A stretch of 64,000 bases of DNA from Saprospirales bacterium GYS_P2D (GTDB taxonomy: Bacteria > Bacteroidota > Bacteroidia > Chitinophagales > Saprospiraceae): positions 248,001 through 312,000 of the forward strand of contig WUUP01000003.1 of the NCBI GenBank assembly GCA_009833045.1, given 5' to 3'. A program made the position numbers and the translations under genes. Under the pieces are notes generated by a model. The model saw only the letters and a program-made list of their open reading frames with translations, was not told the origin of the DNA and ran no database searches. Shown here in pieces: positions 17,178-25,787 of this stretch (within the stretch, counting starts at the first letter, position 1; each line of letters begins with the position of its first letter).

Positions 17178-19631
17178 CTACTCCACACTCACAGATCCAT
17201 TGACATCACCAGTCTTGATAGCGACGAAATCGACCTCTGTGACATTTGTGGTACCCGCCTCGATAGTGATCTGCTGCGCTACCCCACTGCTGAGGATATT
17301 GAGGTCGAGCTCCTGCCCGGCATCGAGTAGCTGCCAGCTCGGCTGACCACTAAATCCTGAATCCAAATCAAGCAAGACTCTCTGCATCACCACGAGGTCA
17401 GCGGAAGATACGGAACCATTTCCATTGACATCAGCAGCGATCAGCTGCACGGGATCAGAAAATGCCTCTATATCCAAGATATGTCGAGTCACGAGGATCA
17501 AGTCAAGAGATGACATACCATTAGCGGCGAGGTCATCATAGGTCGCCACTATGGTCACAGCCACATCAGTAGCTATCGAGTCAAGTGTATAGTAGCCCTC
17601 AGCATCTGTCGTAGCGGACAGAGTACCACTCGCAGTCACTGTAGCTCCAGCGATCGCCTCACCAGACGCCGTCACGATACGACCTGAGACCGAGCGAAAT
17701 GTCGTCGTGTCTACTGGGATGTCACAGTTGGTTTTATTCACTGTGAGATAAAGCATGCTATCAGATAGGATATAGCAGCTATCTGCCGTGATCGAGTCGA
17801 TCGATACTCCTACAGAATAGTCGAGAGAACCAGCATAGCTCACTCCATATACTCTCATCGTCGCATCACCAGACCCCTCAAAATCATAAGAGGCTCCCTG
17901 AGCTACGGTGATGACCTGACGCATCGTATCCGTGATGATATAGGCGTAGTGATCACCAGCTTCGATTGCCTGATTATTGATGAATAGGATGACATCGGCG
18001 ATACTATCAGATGGACAGATATTGACCTCACTGACCCAGCCCGTAGTCGCTACATTAGTCTCGAGACAGGTGTGCGTCGGAGCGCAATTTGTCTTATTAA
18101 TCGTCAAGAAGCTCGTCAGGCTCGACAGCTGAGCACAGCTATCCGCCGTGATCGAATCTATCGGAGTACCAAGAGTATAATCCAGTGTGCCCCTATGGGC
18201 GACACCATATACGTACTCTGTCTCCAGCGAAGAACCCTCAAAATTGTAGTGATCTACTTCGACTACGGCTGTTAGATTTCCTTCTGCATTGACGATGAGA
18301 TAACTATAGTCTACACCGAGATCCACCTCGATCGATGTGCTCAAAGCCACAGAATCAGGCAAGCCATCATTTGGGCAAACCGTGACTTCTTGTACTCCTC
18401 CAAACGAGGAAATAGTACTCTCTGGACAGCTCACCATCACCGTGCTATCGCAGTCCTCCTTGATCACTGTCAAAAAAGTAGTCAAGCTCGATAGCTCCAG
18501 ACAGCTATCTGCCGTCACGCTATCCAGCACTGCTCCTAAGGTATAATCCAAAGCACCCTTATACGATACTCCATACACATACTGAGTATCAAGGCCAGAG
18601 CCTTCAAAATCATAATAATTAGTCTCTACCACGGCCGTCAAAGCACCATTACCATCGACTATCAAAAAACTATAATCAACTCCCAAGTCTACATCAATAG
18701 ATGAGCGTAGCTCCACTGAGTCGGGGATACCATCGGTCGGGCAAACGGTCACTTCGCTCGCCCAGTCGGTCGTGGCTGTCGTGCTCTCTGGACAACTTAC
18801 CATCACCGTGCTATCGCAATCCTCCTTGATCACTGTCAAAAAAGTAGTCAAGCTCGATAGCTCCAGACAGCTATCTGCCGTCACGCTATCCAGCACTGCT
18901 CCTAAAGAATAATCCAAAGCACCTTTATACGATACTCCATATACATACTGCGTATCGAGTGATGAACCTTCAAAATCATAATAATTAGTCTCTACCACTG
19001 CCGTCAATGCTCCGCTACCATCGACTATTAAAAAACTATAATCTACTCCCAGATCTACCTCGATAGATGAGCGTAGCTCTACTGAGTCAGGAATACCATC
19101 TGTCGGGCAGACGGTCACTTCGCTCGCCCAGTCGGTGGTAGCTACTAATGATGGGGGACATACTGCTACGTCTACACCTGTCGTATCAATAGGCACATCG
19201 ATACCTCCACCGCAATCTCCCTCAGACCAAGTACCTCCACCCCAGTATGCATTAAATTGGATACACCTGAAGACTAAATAGTCATACTCATCAATATCTA
19301 CATCCGAGAGCTGAAAAGTAATCTCTCCGCTGAAGTGAGCTATTCCATCAGACGATCCGAGATCTACGATCATCACACCTCCAGCAATACTGGTGCTATC
19401 ATTGGATAGGTAGACCTGTACATCGGGACCAGAGTCTGCCTTGAAGTCCGCCCCCAGTCTGAGCTGTACCGATCCATCGAGCATGCGCTCCAGATAGGCG
19501 GTCCCCTCGGTGTCATATGCAGTACTACCATGTAGGGTAGCAGTACGACTGCAGTCCACAGTCTGTGCGATAGATATGGTCGAGAGTGCCGATAGTATGA
19601 GTGTATAGATATATAGTTTCATAGTAGACAT
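17178..19631 (-). CDS. exported repeat protein: DM13-like domain, four ~120-residue repeats, carboxypeptidase-regulatory-like and dockerin-like modules
   Basis: An 817-residue protein with a signal peptide (MKLYIYTLILSALSTISIAQ). Residues about 25-145 resemble the DM13 domain, including the FKADSGPDVQVYLS and GWGG-like YWGGGTW stretches. Four cysteine-bearing repeats follow (about 155-640), each with VCPxDGxPDSV, DLGVDYSFLIVD and SVTADSC. The first two are almost identical. Then come a CarboxypepD_reg-like sandwich (SGRIVTASGEAIAGATVTAS) and a dockerin-like pair (AADVNGNGSVSSADLVVMQR). The end, KTGDVNGSVSVE, lacks a typical T9SS CTD. An electron-transfer role is known for some DM13 proteins, but the function here is unknown. 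Confidence 0.75.
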   Translation of the reverse strand: MSTMKLYIYTLILSALSTISIAQTVDCSRTATLHGSTAYDTEGTAYLERMLDGSVQLRLGADFKADSGPDVQVYLSNDSTSIAGGVMIVDLGSSDGIAHFSGEITFQLSDVDIDEYDYLVFRCIQFNAYWGGGTWSEGDCGGGIDVPIDTTGVDVAVCPPSLVATTDWASEVTVCPTDGIPDSVELRSSIEVDLGVDYSFLIVDGSGALTAVVETNYYDFEGSSLDTQYVYGVSYKGALDYSLGAVLDSVTADSCLELSSLTTFLTVIKEDCDSTVMVSCPESTTATTDWASEVTVCPTDGIPDSVELRSSIDVDLGVDYSFLIVDGNGALTAVVETNYYDFEGSGLDTQYVYGVSYKGALDYTLGAVLDSVTADSCLELSSLTTFLTVIKEDCDSTVMVSCPESTISSFGGVQEVTVCPNDGLPDSVALSTSIEVDLGVDYSYLIVNAEGNLTAVVEVDHYNFEGSSLETEYVYGVAHRGTLDYTLGTPIDSITADSCAQLSSLTSFLTINKTNCAPTHTCLETNVATTGWVSEVNICPSDSIADVILFINNQAIEAGDHYAYIITDTMRQVITVAQGASYDFEGSGDATMRVYGVSYAGSLDYSVGVSIDSITADSCYILSDSMLYLTVNKTNCDIPVDTTTFRSVSGRIVTASGEAIAGATVTASGTLSATTDAEGYYTLDSIATDVAVTIVATYDDLAANGMSSLDLILVTRHILDIEAFSDPVQLIAADVNGNGSVSSADLVVMQRVLLDLDSGFSGQPSWQLLDAGQELDLNILSSGVAQQITIEAGTTNVTEVDFVAIKTGDVNGSVSVE
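18454..19145 (-). repeat. 366 bp near-identical tandem repeat inside the DM13/dockerin-like gene
   Basis: The DNA stretch beginning TCCTCCTTGATCACTGTC at 18454 returns at 18820, exactly 366 bp (122 codons) later, with very few changes over most of the unit. More diverged copies flank it. This indicates recent in-frame duplication. Confidence 0.85.
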
Positions 19632-19660
19632 GAGATATTTGGTTTGTTAGCGTCTGAGCG

Positions 19661-19668
19661 CAAATTTA
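19661..19668 (-). promoter_or_regulatory. candidate -7 promoter element for the DM13-like gene
   Basis: On the minus strand this reads TAAATTTG, an exact TAnnTTTG match, about 30 bp before the ATG at 19631. No convincing TTG is seen at -33. Confidence 0.3.
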
Positions 19669-19749
19669 GAACCAGATCGGCAGATTTTATTAGGGTTTTT
19701 CCATAGCAAAGCTTGGCATTTCCCCATGATTAGTAGCAATTTTAGGATT

Positions 19750-20550
19750 ATGAAATGGCTAATTTTCAGTTTGATCTTAATCCTTTCAGGATCCTGCACG
19801 GAGGATCAGTTAGCGGATGTTGTGCTCCAGCTCGAAAAAGTAGAGCATTATGGCAACGATCGACTCTATATGAGTACGGACTTAATCTATGACGATCAAG
19901 GTACGCTGACTACCATCCATAGGACGGTGGAAGCTGATAATCAAGTCATCATGAATATCCTCAGGGATGGAGATCAAGTCATCCAAATACGCAACGAAAT
20001 CCTGCGCTCTAACCAAAGGGTCAATATTATTTATGAGGTCGAATATCAGCTCAATGAAATCATCCTGCGTCAGATGAGCTCCAGTGTTATTTTGGTGTTT
20101 CGGCATACAGAGGGTTATATCGATGAGTTTGAGATCCGATATGCGAATACTCCTTCCTACAAATCAGTGCTCCAAATGGAGCGAGACTTAAATGATAATA
20201 TACAGCGTATCAGCCACTATGAGACTAATCCTGACACGACCGATCTATTAGTTTATCAATATGACTATGATGGTCACCAAGGTGTGGATTTACCCGATGC
20301 ATTTAATCCTGTCTATCAAGAGACCATCTTTTGGGACCAGATGATACCTCACGCTCTGGGACTGCGCCTGAGTAACACTCCACCGATGTCCTCTTCTTAT
20401 CTCGATGCCACTGGATTGGACAAAGATGATCTCTATAGAGCCAAAGTAGAATCGACTACTGTCACTGGTAATGTGGAGCGCCTGAGCTACTCTATATCCG
20501 ACTATCCAGATAATGAATATCGGATAGATCTGCTCTATCTGGAGATCTGA
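19750..20550 (+). CDS. lipoprotein of unknown function
   Basis: A 266-residue protein. The ATG at 19750 begins a lipoprotein signal (MKWLIFSLILILSGSC) with the lipidated cysteine at residue 16. An ATG 24 bp upstream would only lengthen the n-region. The mature part is rich in beta strands with many Tyr, Asp and Ile residues and resembles the DUF4595-like YD-rich lipoproteins of Bacteroidota only in general style. No catalytic motif is seen. It is divergent from the DM13-like gene and is followed by the intergenic repeat patch. Confidence 0.7.
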   Translation: MKWLIFSLILILSGSCTEDQLADVVLQLEKVEHYGNDRLYMSTDLIYDDQGTLTTIHRTVEADNQVIMNILRDGDQVIQIRNEILRSNQRVNIIYEVEYQLNEIILRQMSSSVILVFRHTEGYIDEFEIRYANTPSYKSVLQMERDLNDNIQRISHYETNPDTTDLLVYQYDYDGHQGVDLPDAFNPVYQETIFWDQMIPHALGLRLSNTPPMSSSYLDATGLDKDDLYRAKVESTTVTGNVERLSYSISDYPDNEYRIDLLYLEI

Positions 20551-20566
20551 CGGTTAGGATTTCCTC

Positions 20567-20714
20567 TGTCCTCTCGACCAGAGGAAGCAGATAGGCGCTC
20601 AGAGTCGATACAATACTATCAGAAGCTTATACCACCTCACTTACTCATCTCCTTAAAAACATGGCTTTCACCTTTCCATTGTTACAATATTTCTCTCTAA
20701 CGTTCGAAATGACA
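20567..20714. repeat. intergenic repeat unit 1 (inverted-repeat bounded)
   Basis: Left end TGTCCTCTCGACC...; right end is an inverted, imperfect copy, TTTCTCTCTAACGTTCGAAATGACA. This is the most diverged left end of three units. There is no coding potential. The end sequence resembles the GTCATTTCGA...GAGAAAT-type intergenic repeats common in Bacteroidota. Confidence 0.7.
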
Positions 20715-20750
20715 ATAAGAATCAAGTTTAGTAGCTCTTTTTCTCTATCC

Positions 20751-20901
20751 TGTCTTCTCGACCAAAGGGAGAGATACTGTGTCTTCGCAGGTTGGTGCCC
20801 AGATGCCTATCAACACTGCCTTGAGCTAACTCATGGAGGATGAGGCTCTCGATACCATACCTCCGATGTATAAAGATTTCTCTCTAACGTTCGAAATGAC
20901 A
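20751..20901. repeat. intergenic repeat unit 2 (inverted-repeat bounded)
   Basis: Left end TGTCTTCTCGACCAAAGGG, right end identical to that of unit 1 over 25 bp (20877-20901). Its start is exactly 184 bp after unit 1. Confidence 0.75.
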
Positions 20902-20934
20902 AGAGCCGTTTTATTCTTTTCTCCTCCTCTATCT

Positions 20935-21096
20935 TGTCTTCTCGACCACAGGGAGAGATACTTTGACTTCGCAGGGTGATGCCCAAAGTAGATGCAGTCT
21001 TATCAGAGACTCATACCACCTCGCTCACTTACGTCCTAAAGCACATGAAACCCTCCTTCCATCGTCACAATATTCTCTCTGACGTGCGAAATGACA
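20935..21096. repeat. intergenic repeat unit 3 (inverted-repeat bounded)
   Basis: Left end TGTCTTCTCGACCACAGGG, right end ATTCTCTCTGACGTGCGAAATGACA (21072-21096). Its start is exactly 184 bp after unit 2. The three units fill most of the 573 bp gap 20551-21123, in which I see no gene. Confidence 0.75.
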
Positions 21097-21123
21097 AGAG
21101 ATGCTTTTAATTCTACTTTAACC

Positions 21124-22518
21124 CTACCGAATAATGCTCACCGTCCCCGAAAGCACCTGTCGCTGCTCCTCTTGATCAAATCGATAGTCATACTGCCAGA
21201 CATATACTCCTGATGGTAGATACTCACCATCAATATCCCGTCCATCCCAGACGGGCTCCGTCGCTGCCTGCCAATGTATCAAGCCACCCCAGCGATCATA
21301 CACTCGCAAGATCCCTGTATAGGAGAAATCCGAATCAAAATGAAAATCCAATTCATCATTTACCCCATCGGCATTTGGACTGAAGGCATTCGCTACGTAG
21401 TATTCCAGCTGACAGGGGCCCTCGATGACCTCATATCGGAGAATGACTCCCTCACAGATGGCAGATACATCCGCTTCGTATATACCAGGACGTGAGACCT
21501 CGATACTACTTGACTCTACCCCTGTGCTCCATAGTGCAGGGATAGGAGCCGTGAGCTCCTGCACTTGCCCTTCACATATGGTGACTTGGATAGGATCAGC
21601 GGTGTCGGAGAGCCGTACTACTTCAAACTCTTCCGTCATACGACAGTCGTCCAGCACTCCTTCGACTCGATATGCACCGCTCTGCAATATATCTCGCTGT
21701 CCGCCTATGTAACCATCTGACCATTCGAGCTCGACTCCATAAAAGTCCAGATCCAAACTCAGCGTATCCTCCCCACAAACGAAGACTCTATCTGGCAGCA
21801 GATCAAAAGGCGCCACTATCACCTGATCTATATAGAAATAGGCAAAATTAGAGGGGTTCAAAGATTCACAGTCCAGCTCTATCTGTGTCGGGTCTTTATA
21901 GTTGCCGATCATGATGATCCGCTCTGTGCCATCTGCCCGATAGCAGGTCTCTTGTCGCTCCCAGGTATCCGTATAATTGAAAACCTCGTCCAGCTCTAAA
22001 ATCACTTTCCGACTAAACTTATCATCCGCCAAGGCGAGAGCCTGCGTATTTGCAAAGCAGCGTACTCCAGTAGGAGCGACACAGCTGAGCCGAGAGGCTA
22101 TGTGATAGGCGATATAGATATCGACATTCTGAGGGATCTCATCCGTGAGCCAAGCATACATGTTCTCTTCTGCAAATCCAATACTGACGATCCCTATCAT
22201 GCTCTCGCCCTCATAGGGATAGAGATCGCCACAGGGATTAGATATCGGAGCCGTGTAGAATCCACCGATATCGCAGGTGCTAAACAAGTCAGGGGTCGTC
22301 ATCGGATTTTCGATCATCCAAGGCGAGGCCTTCAGCGCATCTCCGAAGTCCAAATCACAGCCCTCAAAATCCTCAAAACTGGGATTGGGCACGAGATTAG
22401 TTTGTGCGGGAAGTATGGCTGACGCACAAACTATTATTCCATATATCGTCAAAAATCTAAAAGAATAATTAATACCTATAAGGATAAATACGTGTTTTAT
22501 TTCAATCAAAAGCTTCAC
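21124..22518 (-). CDS. secreted protein with type-B T9SS (gliding-motility-associated) C-terminal domain
   Basis: A 464-residue protein. The N-terminal hydrophobic stretch FLTIYGIIVCASAILPAQ acts as signal peptide; the start (GTG at 22518) is uncertain because no ATG lies close. NLVPNPSFEDF begins a domain like the jelly-roll modules of PA14/carbohydrate-binding type found in many T9SS cargo. Two short beta modules follow. The C-terminal 90 residues (NAFSPNADGVND, YDRWGGLIHW, WDGRDIDGEYLPSGVYVW) form the type-B sorting domain. It is probably surface-attached. The ligand is unknown. Confidence 0.83.
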   Translation of the reverse strand: MKLLIEIKHVFILIGINYSFRFLTIYGIIVCASAILPAQTNLVPNPSFEDFEGCDLDFGDALKASPWMIENPMTTPDLFSTCDIGGFYTAPISNPCGDLYPYEGESMIGIVSIGFAEENMYAWLTDEIPQNVDIYIAYHIASRLSCVAPTGVRCFANTQALALADDKFSRKVILELDEVFNYTDTWERQETCYRADGTERIIMIGNYKDPTQIELDCESLNPSNFAYFYIDQVIVAPFDLLPDRVFVCGEDTLSLDLDFYGVELEWSDGYIGGQRDILQSGAYRVEGVLDDCRMTEEFEVVRLSDTADPIQVTICEGQVQELTAPIPALWSTGVESSSIEVSRPGIYEADVSAICEGVILRYEVIEGPCQLEYYVANAFSPNADGVNDELDFHFDSDFSYTGILRVYDRWGGLIHWQAATEPVWDGRDIDGEYLPSGVYVWQYDYRFDQEEQRQVLSGTVSIIR

Positions 22519-22669
22519 ACTTGTGAAAATACTTAGTTAATACTAATTTGTAAAAAACACATCTTTTACGAATTGCTTCCCATTCTAAAAACTGATCTAT
22601 ACGATAAGTAAAGGCTTTCGTAGTCTGCATCTCCATGTAATCCAATAATTAACTAAATACATCAAGATC

Positions 22670-24052
22670 ATGGCGCATCACGGTATGAATCATCTACATG
22701 GAATAAACACCATGTGTACTAACTCTCATGACGAATCAGGAAGATTCAGAAGACTTTTTCCTCATCAGCCATCTCTCTATACAGCTCCATCAGAACTTAA
22801 AAAATTAGGTGGTCCTGATGGGCCTATGGATGGAGGAAAAGGCAGGAATGAATCCAATTCTATTCCTTTAGCAACGGTATTCTTTGGTCAATTCATCGAT
22901 CATGATATCACATTTGATACTACATCTCAGCTTGATAAGATCAATGATCCAAATGCCACTGAAAATTTCAGAACACCTGGTTTAGATTTAGATAATATAT
23001 ATGGATCAGGGCCAGAAGCCAGTGGGTACTTATACAAAGATGGAGCATCTCTTATCACTGGTGCTGATGGTACGGCCTATGCAGGTCAAGCAGATGAGCA
23101 TCGTAATGAAGACCTGACTCGCTCACCGATAGGAACAGCTATCATAGGAGACCCAAGAAATGATGAAAATCGTATTATCTCTCAAATGCAACTCGCTTTT
23201 ATACGATTTCATAATAAGGTAGTAGATCACGTAAAAAATGAAAAAGGCTATGAAGGTCATGAGCTCTATGAAGAAGCGAGAAAGCAGACTACTTGGCACT
23301 ATCAATGGGTCATAGTGAATGAGTTCTTACCACTCATGGTCGGCCAAGGATTAGTCGATGATATCTTGGGCAATGGTCGAAAGTTTTACACCTCTTCCGA
23401 CTCATTTATTCCTATAGAATTTTCGGCAGCGGCCTACCGATTTGGACACTCATTAGCTCCTCAAAAATTTAAATCAAGAATCGGCCAAGCCCATGATTTC
23501 GAACTTTTCGGACCCACCTTGGGATTCGGATTTTCTGCTGTATCAAGAATAGAACAGATCGTCCAATGGGAAATGCTCATTGATATAGATCCAAGTATCG
23601 AGCACGAGAATACCGATAAACTCGACACCAAAATGTCCAGCGACCTACTTGACCTTCCTTTCATCAGTGAAGGAGAAAAATCATTAGCTACTCGAAATTT
23701 ACTCAGAGGGCAAAGCTTCCTCTTACCTTCAGGAGAGAATGTAGCAGAATGTATGGGAATCGCACCAGATATCATAAATCAAGTCAATCAATTCATAGAT
23801 GAAAATACGGCTGGTATCAATCTATCGACTGGAACTCCTTTGTGGTATTACATATTAGCAGAGGCCGAAGCTGTAGGTAGTCTTGATCGGGGACCCGGCG
23901 AAGGTCTTGGACCTGTCGGTGGTCGTATAGTGGCGGAGACGCTCATCGCTCTTTTAGAAAATGATCCAACTTCTTATTTGGGTACCGATAGAAGTTGGTC
24001 GCCTACTTTGGGAGACGGAGACTTTACTCTCGGTGATATTTTGAGCTTTTAG
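22670..24052 (+). CDS. animal-type heme peroxidase (peroxinectin-like)
   Basis: A 460-residue protein of the An_peroxidase (peroxidase-cyclooxygenase) superfamily. In GQFIDHDITF, Gln74, Asp77 and His78 match the calcium/heme-ester/distal-His motif of myeloperoxidase. GDPRNDEN is the conserved arginine-bearing block, and AYRFGHSLAP contains the proximal heme His. The length is that of the bare catalytic domain. No signal peptide is visible, so it is cytoplasmic or exported by an unknown route. Such enzymes oxidise halides or organic donors with hydrogen peroxide; the substrate is unknown. It borders the conflict island, and a role there is only a possibility. Confidence 0.9.
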   Translation: MAHHGMNHLHGINTMCTNSHDESGRFRRLFPHQPSLYTAPSELKKLGGPDGPMDGGKGRNESNSIPLATVFFGQFIDHDITFDTTSQLDKINDPNATENFRTPGLDLDNIYGSGPEASGYLYKDGASLITGADGTAYAGQADEHRNEDLTRSPIGTAIIGDPRNDENRIISQMQLAFIRFHNKVVDHVKNEKGYEGHELYEEARKQTTWHYQWVIVNEFLPLMVGQGLVDDILGNGRKFYTSSDSFIPIEFSAAAYRFGHSLAPQKFKSRIGQAHDFELFGPTLGFGFSAVSRIEQIVQWEMLIDIDPSIEHENTDKLDTKMSSDLLDLPFISEGEKSLATRNLLRGQSFLLPSGENVAECMGIAPDIINQVNQFIDENTAGINLSTGTPLWYYILAEAEAVGSLDRGPGEGLGPVGGRIVAETLIALLENDPTSYLGTDRSWSPTLGDGDFTLGDILSF

Positions 24053-24067
24053 ATTTAGCTGAATACA

Positions 24068-24090
24068 GGAGGGGAGCTTTACTCCCCTCC
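24068..24090 (+). terminator. hairpin after the peroxidase gene
   Basis: Perfect 9 bp stem GGAGGGGAG / CTCCCCTCC with a 5-base loop, just downstream of the peroxidase stop. The following T-run is poor (CTATCAAATTTT), so it may be a partial terminator or an mRNA-stabilising hairpin before the next gene. Confidence 0.5.
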
Positions 24091-24107
24091 CTATCAAATT
24101 TTAAACT

Positions 24108-25013
24108 ATGAAAAAGACTCTTCTATTCACTGTCACTCTGCTATTACTGCTATTTGGATTTCTGGAGGCACAAGATTTCAACATCACCGATATAAAGGAA
24201 AAACAAGAATTTATAGAAGCTTCCGAAGACATTAAGAAGTTTGATTTTGTGGGAGGAGGAGATCTCAACTCTGTCTCAAATAATGGTCAAGAATCAACAG
24301 CTGGTAATATCTCATTGGGCCTTCATATGTTTCGAAAATTTCCAAAAAGTAAGCTTATCAAGGATATTGAAGTAGATTTTGGTATTAATGTATCCTCTAC
24401 TGTCGACTCTTTCGTCACTTCAAGTCAGGATGTGCGCTCTTTTGGAAATTATATCTTAAATCCTATTAACTCCCGTCAGTCGGCTCGACTGGACTTCTAT
24501 AGCCTTTTTAATCCTAAAATGAAAAAGGATAAAGATGGAAGCCAAACGGATCAAGAGACTCTTCTATCTCTACTTTTTGACGGTATCTTCTTCAGATTTT
24601 ATGGCTCCAATTCATTATGGCAAATTGACAATCAGTCGACTCATGTGACTGCTTTGCATTGGAAGCTTGGCCTCTTTCATGAGCTGCTCCCTGATGCTGT
24701 AGCTCGCAATAGCTATAGCTCGGTCATGGTAGGTATCGCCGGAGGTCAAAGAGCAATAACTGGTGATATCAGAGCGGCTGATAGTGCCATGCTCGAGAGC
24801 ATCACAGGGACTACTAAAGGAGCTTATTGGGGAGCAGACCTGATGTTCAGCGTCAAATTCAATAACATCAGAGCAGAGTTCATCATACCATTTATCAATA
24901 AGGGAGCCAATAGCATCCGAGGTCTCACAGATACTCAGTTTATTTCTCAGGTCAGATTCATCGGAGGATTCCCACTAAAACTACGAAATGATACTCCTGC
25001 ACCAACTCCTTAA
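24108..25013 (+). CDS. exported protein of unknown function
   Basis: A 301-residue protein with a clear signal peptide (MKKTLLFTVTLLLLLFGFLEAQ). The rest alternates short amphipathic beta strands with turns (for example SLGLHMFRKFP, DFGINVSST, GAYWGADLMFSVKF, FISQVRFIGGFPLKL), a pattern fitting a small outer-membrane barrel. No family was recognised. It follows the peroxidase by 55 bp across a hairpin and may be coexpressed with it. The end is a proline/threonine tail. Confidence 0.7.
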   Translation: MKKTLLFTVTLLLLLFGFLEAQDFNITDIKEKQEFIEASEDIKKFDFVGGGDLNSVSNNGQESTAGNISLGLHMFRKFPKSKLIKDIEVDFGINVSSTVDSFVTSSQDVRSFGNYILNPINSRQSARLDFYSLFNPKMKKDKDGSQTDQETLLSLLFDGIFFRFYGSNSLWQIDNQSTHVTALHWKLGLFHELLPDAVARNSYSSVMVGIAGGQRAITGDIRAADSAMLESITGTTKGAYWGADLMFSVKFNNIRAEFIIPFINKGANSIRGLTDTQFISQVRFIGGFPLKLRNDTPAPTP

Positions 25014-25106
25014 CATCCGTCGGTATTACGAACAAATGCTACGCCATTATGGGATATGGAATTGACCCATTTTGATCGTCATTCTTCTTTTTAATTCATA
25101 CTAATT

Positions 25107-25787
25107 ATGCTTGAGAAAATTTTTATATCCTATCATTTTGACCCAAAAGCCCGAGAGCTAACTACCTTAATTGGTGATTTAATCAGGGGCTTTGATATCA
25201 AAACAGAGGTCGGTGATCATCTGGGTGGGCAACAATTAACTGATGCGATCAAATCGAAAATAGACTCCTGTGATGCCATGATCTTCTTACTTACTAAACG
25301 AGCCGAAGGTTTATCTAATGATTGGGTGATGGCAGAAGTCGCATATGCCCAAAATTTAGGCATTCCTATGATCGGCATCTTGGAAGACGGCCTTAGCTGG
25401 CCATCACCATTGACTGGCAAAGAATACATTCCTTTCAGTACTATAGACTCCGCCAAATTTTGGATAAAACTGGCCACGACCATCAATATCTGGAAAAAAG
25501 TCAAAGGAAAATATATACGTGGCACACTGCTTCCCGATCAATTTACCAGTCAATTCAGCAAATCAGATGTGGCCTCACTAAAGGCATCCTATCAAATGAT
25601 CGATGAACGCTTTAGAAAAACTGAATGGAAGCCATGCCGAATAGGAGATACGGTAGGTGGTATTGCTGTATTCTTAGAAGGTGTACAAGACGAGCGAAGC
25701 ATTAAACTAAAAATCGAAAAGGGAACACGAATCTGGCATTCTGAACCAATTACTCAAGAACTTCAAATCACATTCAATGAAATTTAA
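25107..25787 (+). CDS. TIR-like domain protein
   Basis: A 226-residue cytoplasmic protein. Residues 1-125 form a TIR/SEFIR-like fold: KIFISYHFD (strand A), a variable BB loop region, DAMIFLLTKRA (strand C) and DWVMAEVAYAQNLGIPMIGI, in which Glu78 is placed like the NADase catalytic glutamate of active TIR domains. Residues about 150-226 are a separate, probably beta-rich part (WKPCRIGDTVGGIAVFLEG) of no known family. It overlaps the next gene by 11 bp, so the two are translationally coupled. A role as NAD-cleaving effector or as TIR adaptor in anti-phage or self-recognition signalling is inferred from family and context. Confidence 0.8.
   Translation: MLEKIFISYHFDPKARELTTLIGDLIRGFDIKTEVGDHLGGQQLTDAIKSKIDSCDAMIFLLTKRAEGLSNDWVMAEVAYAQNLGIPMIGILEDGLSWPSPLTGKEYIPFSTIDSAKFWIKLATTINIWKKVKGKYIRGTLLPDQFTSQFSKSDVASLKASYQMIDERFRKTEWKPCRIGDTVGGIAVFLEGVQDERSIKLKIEKGTRIWHSEPITQELQITFNEI

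Noticed and set aside
20551-21123. CRISPR array or small coding gene in the intergenic repeat patch
   Set aside because: Spacing is 184 bp with long diverged interiors, not short repeat-spacer; the 60-codon frame there has no start context or domain and crosses a repeat end.
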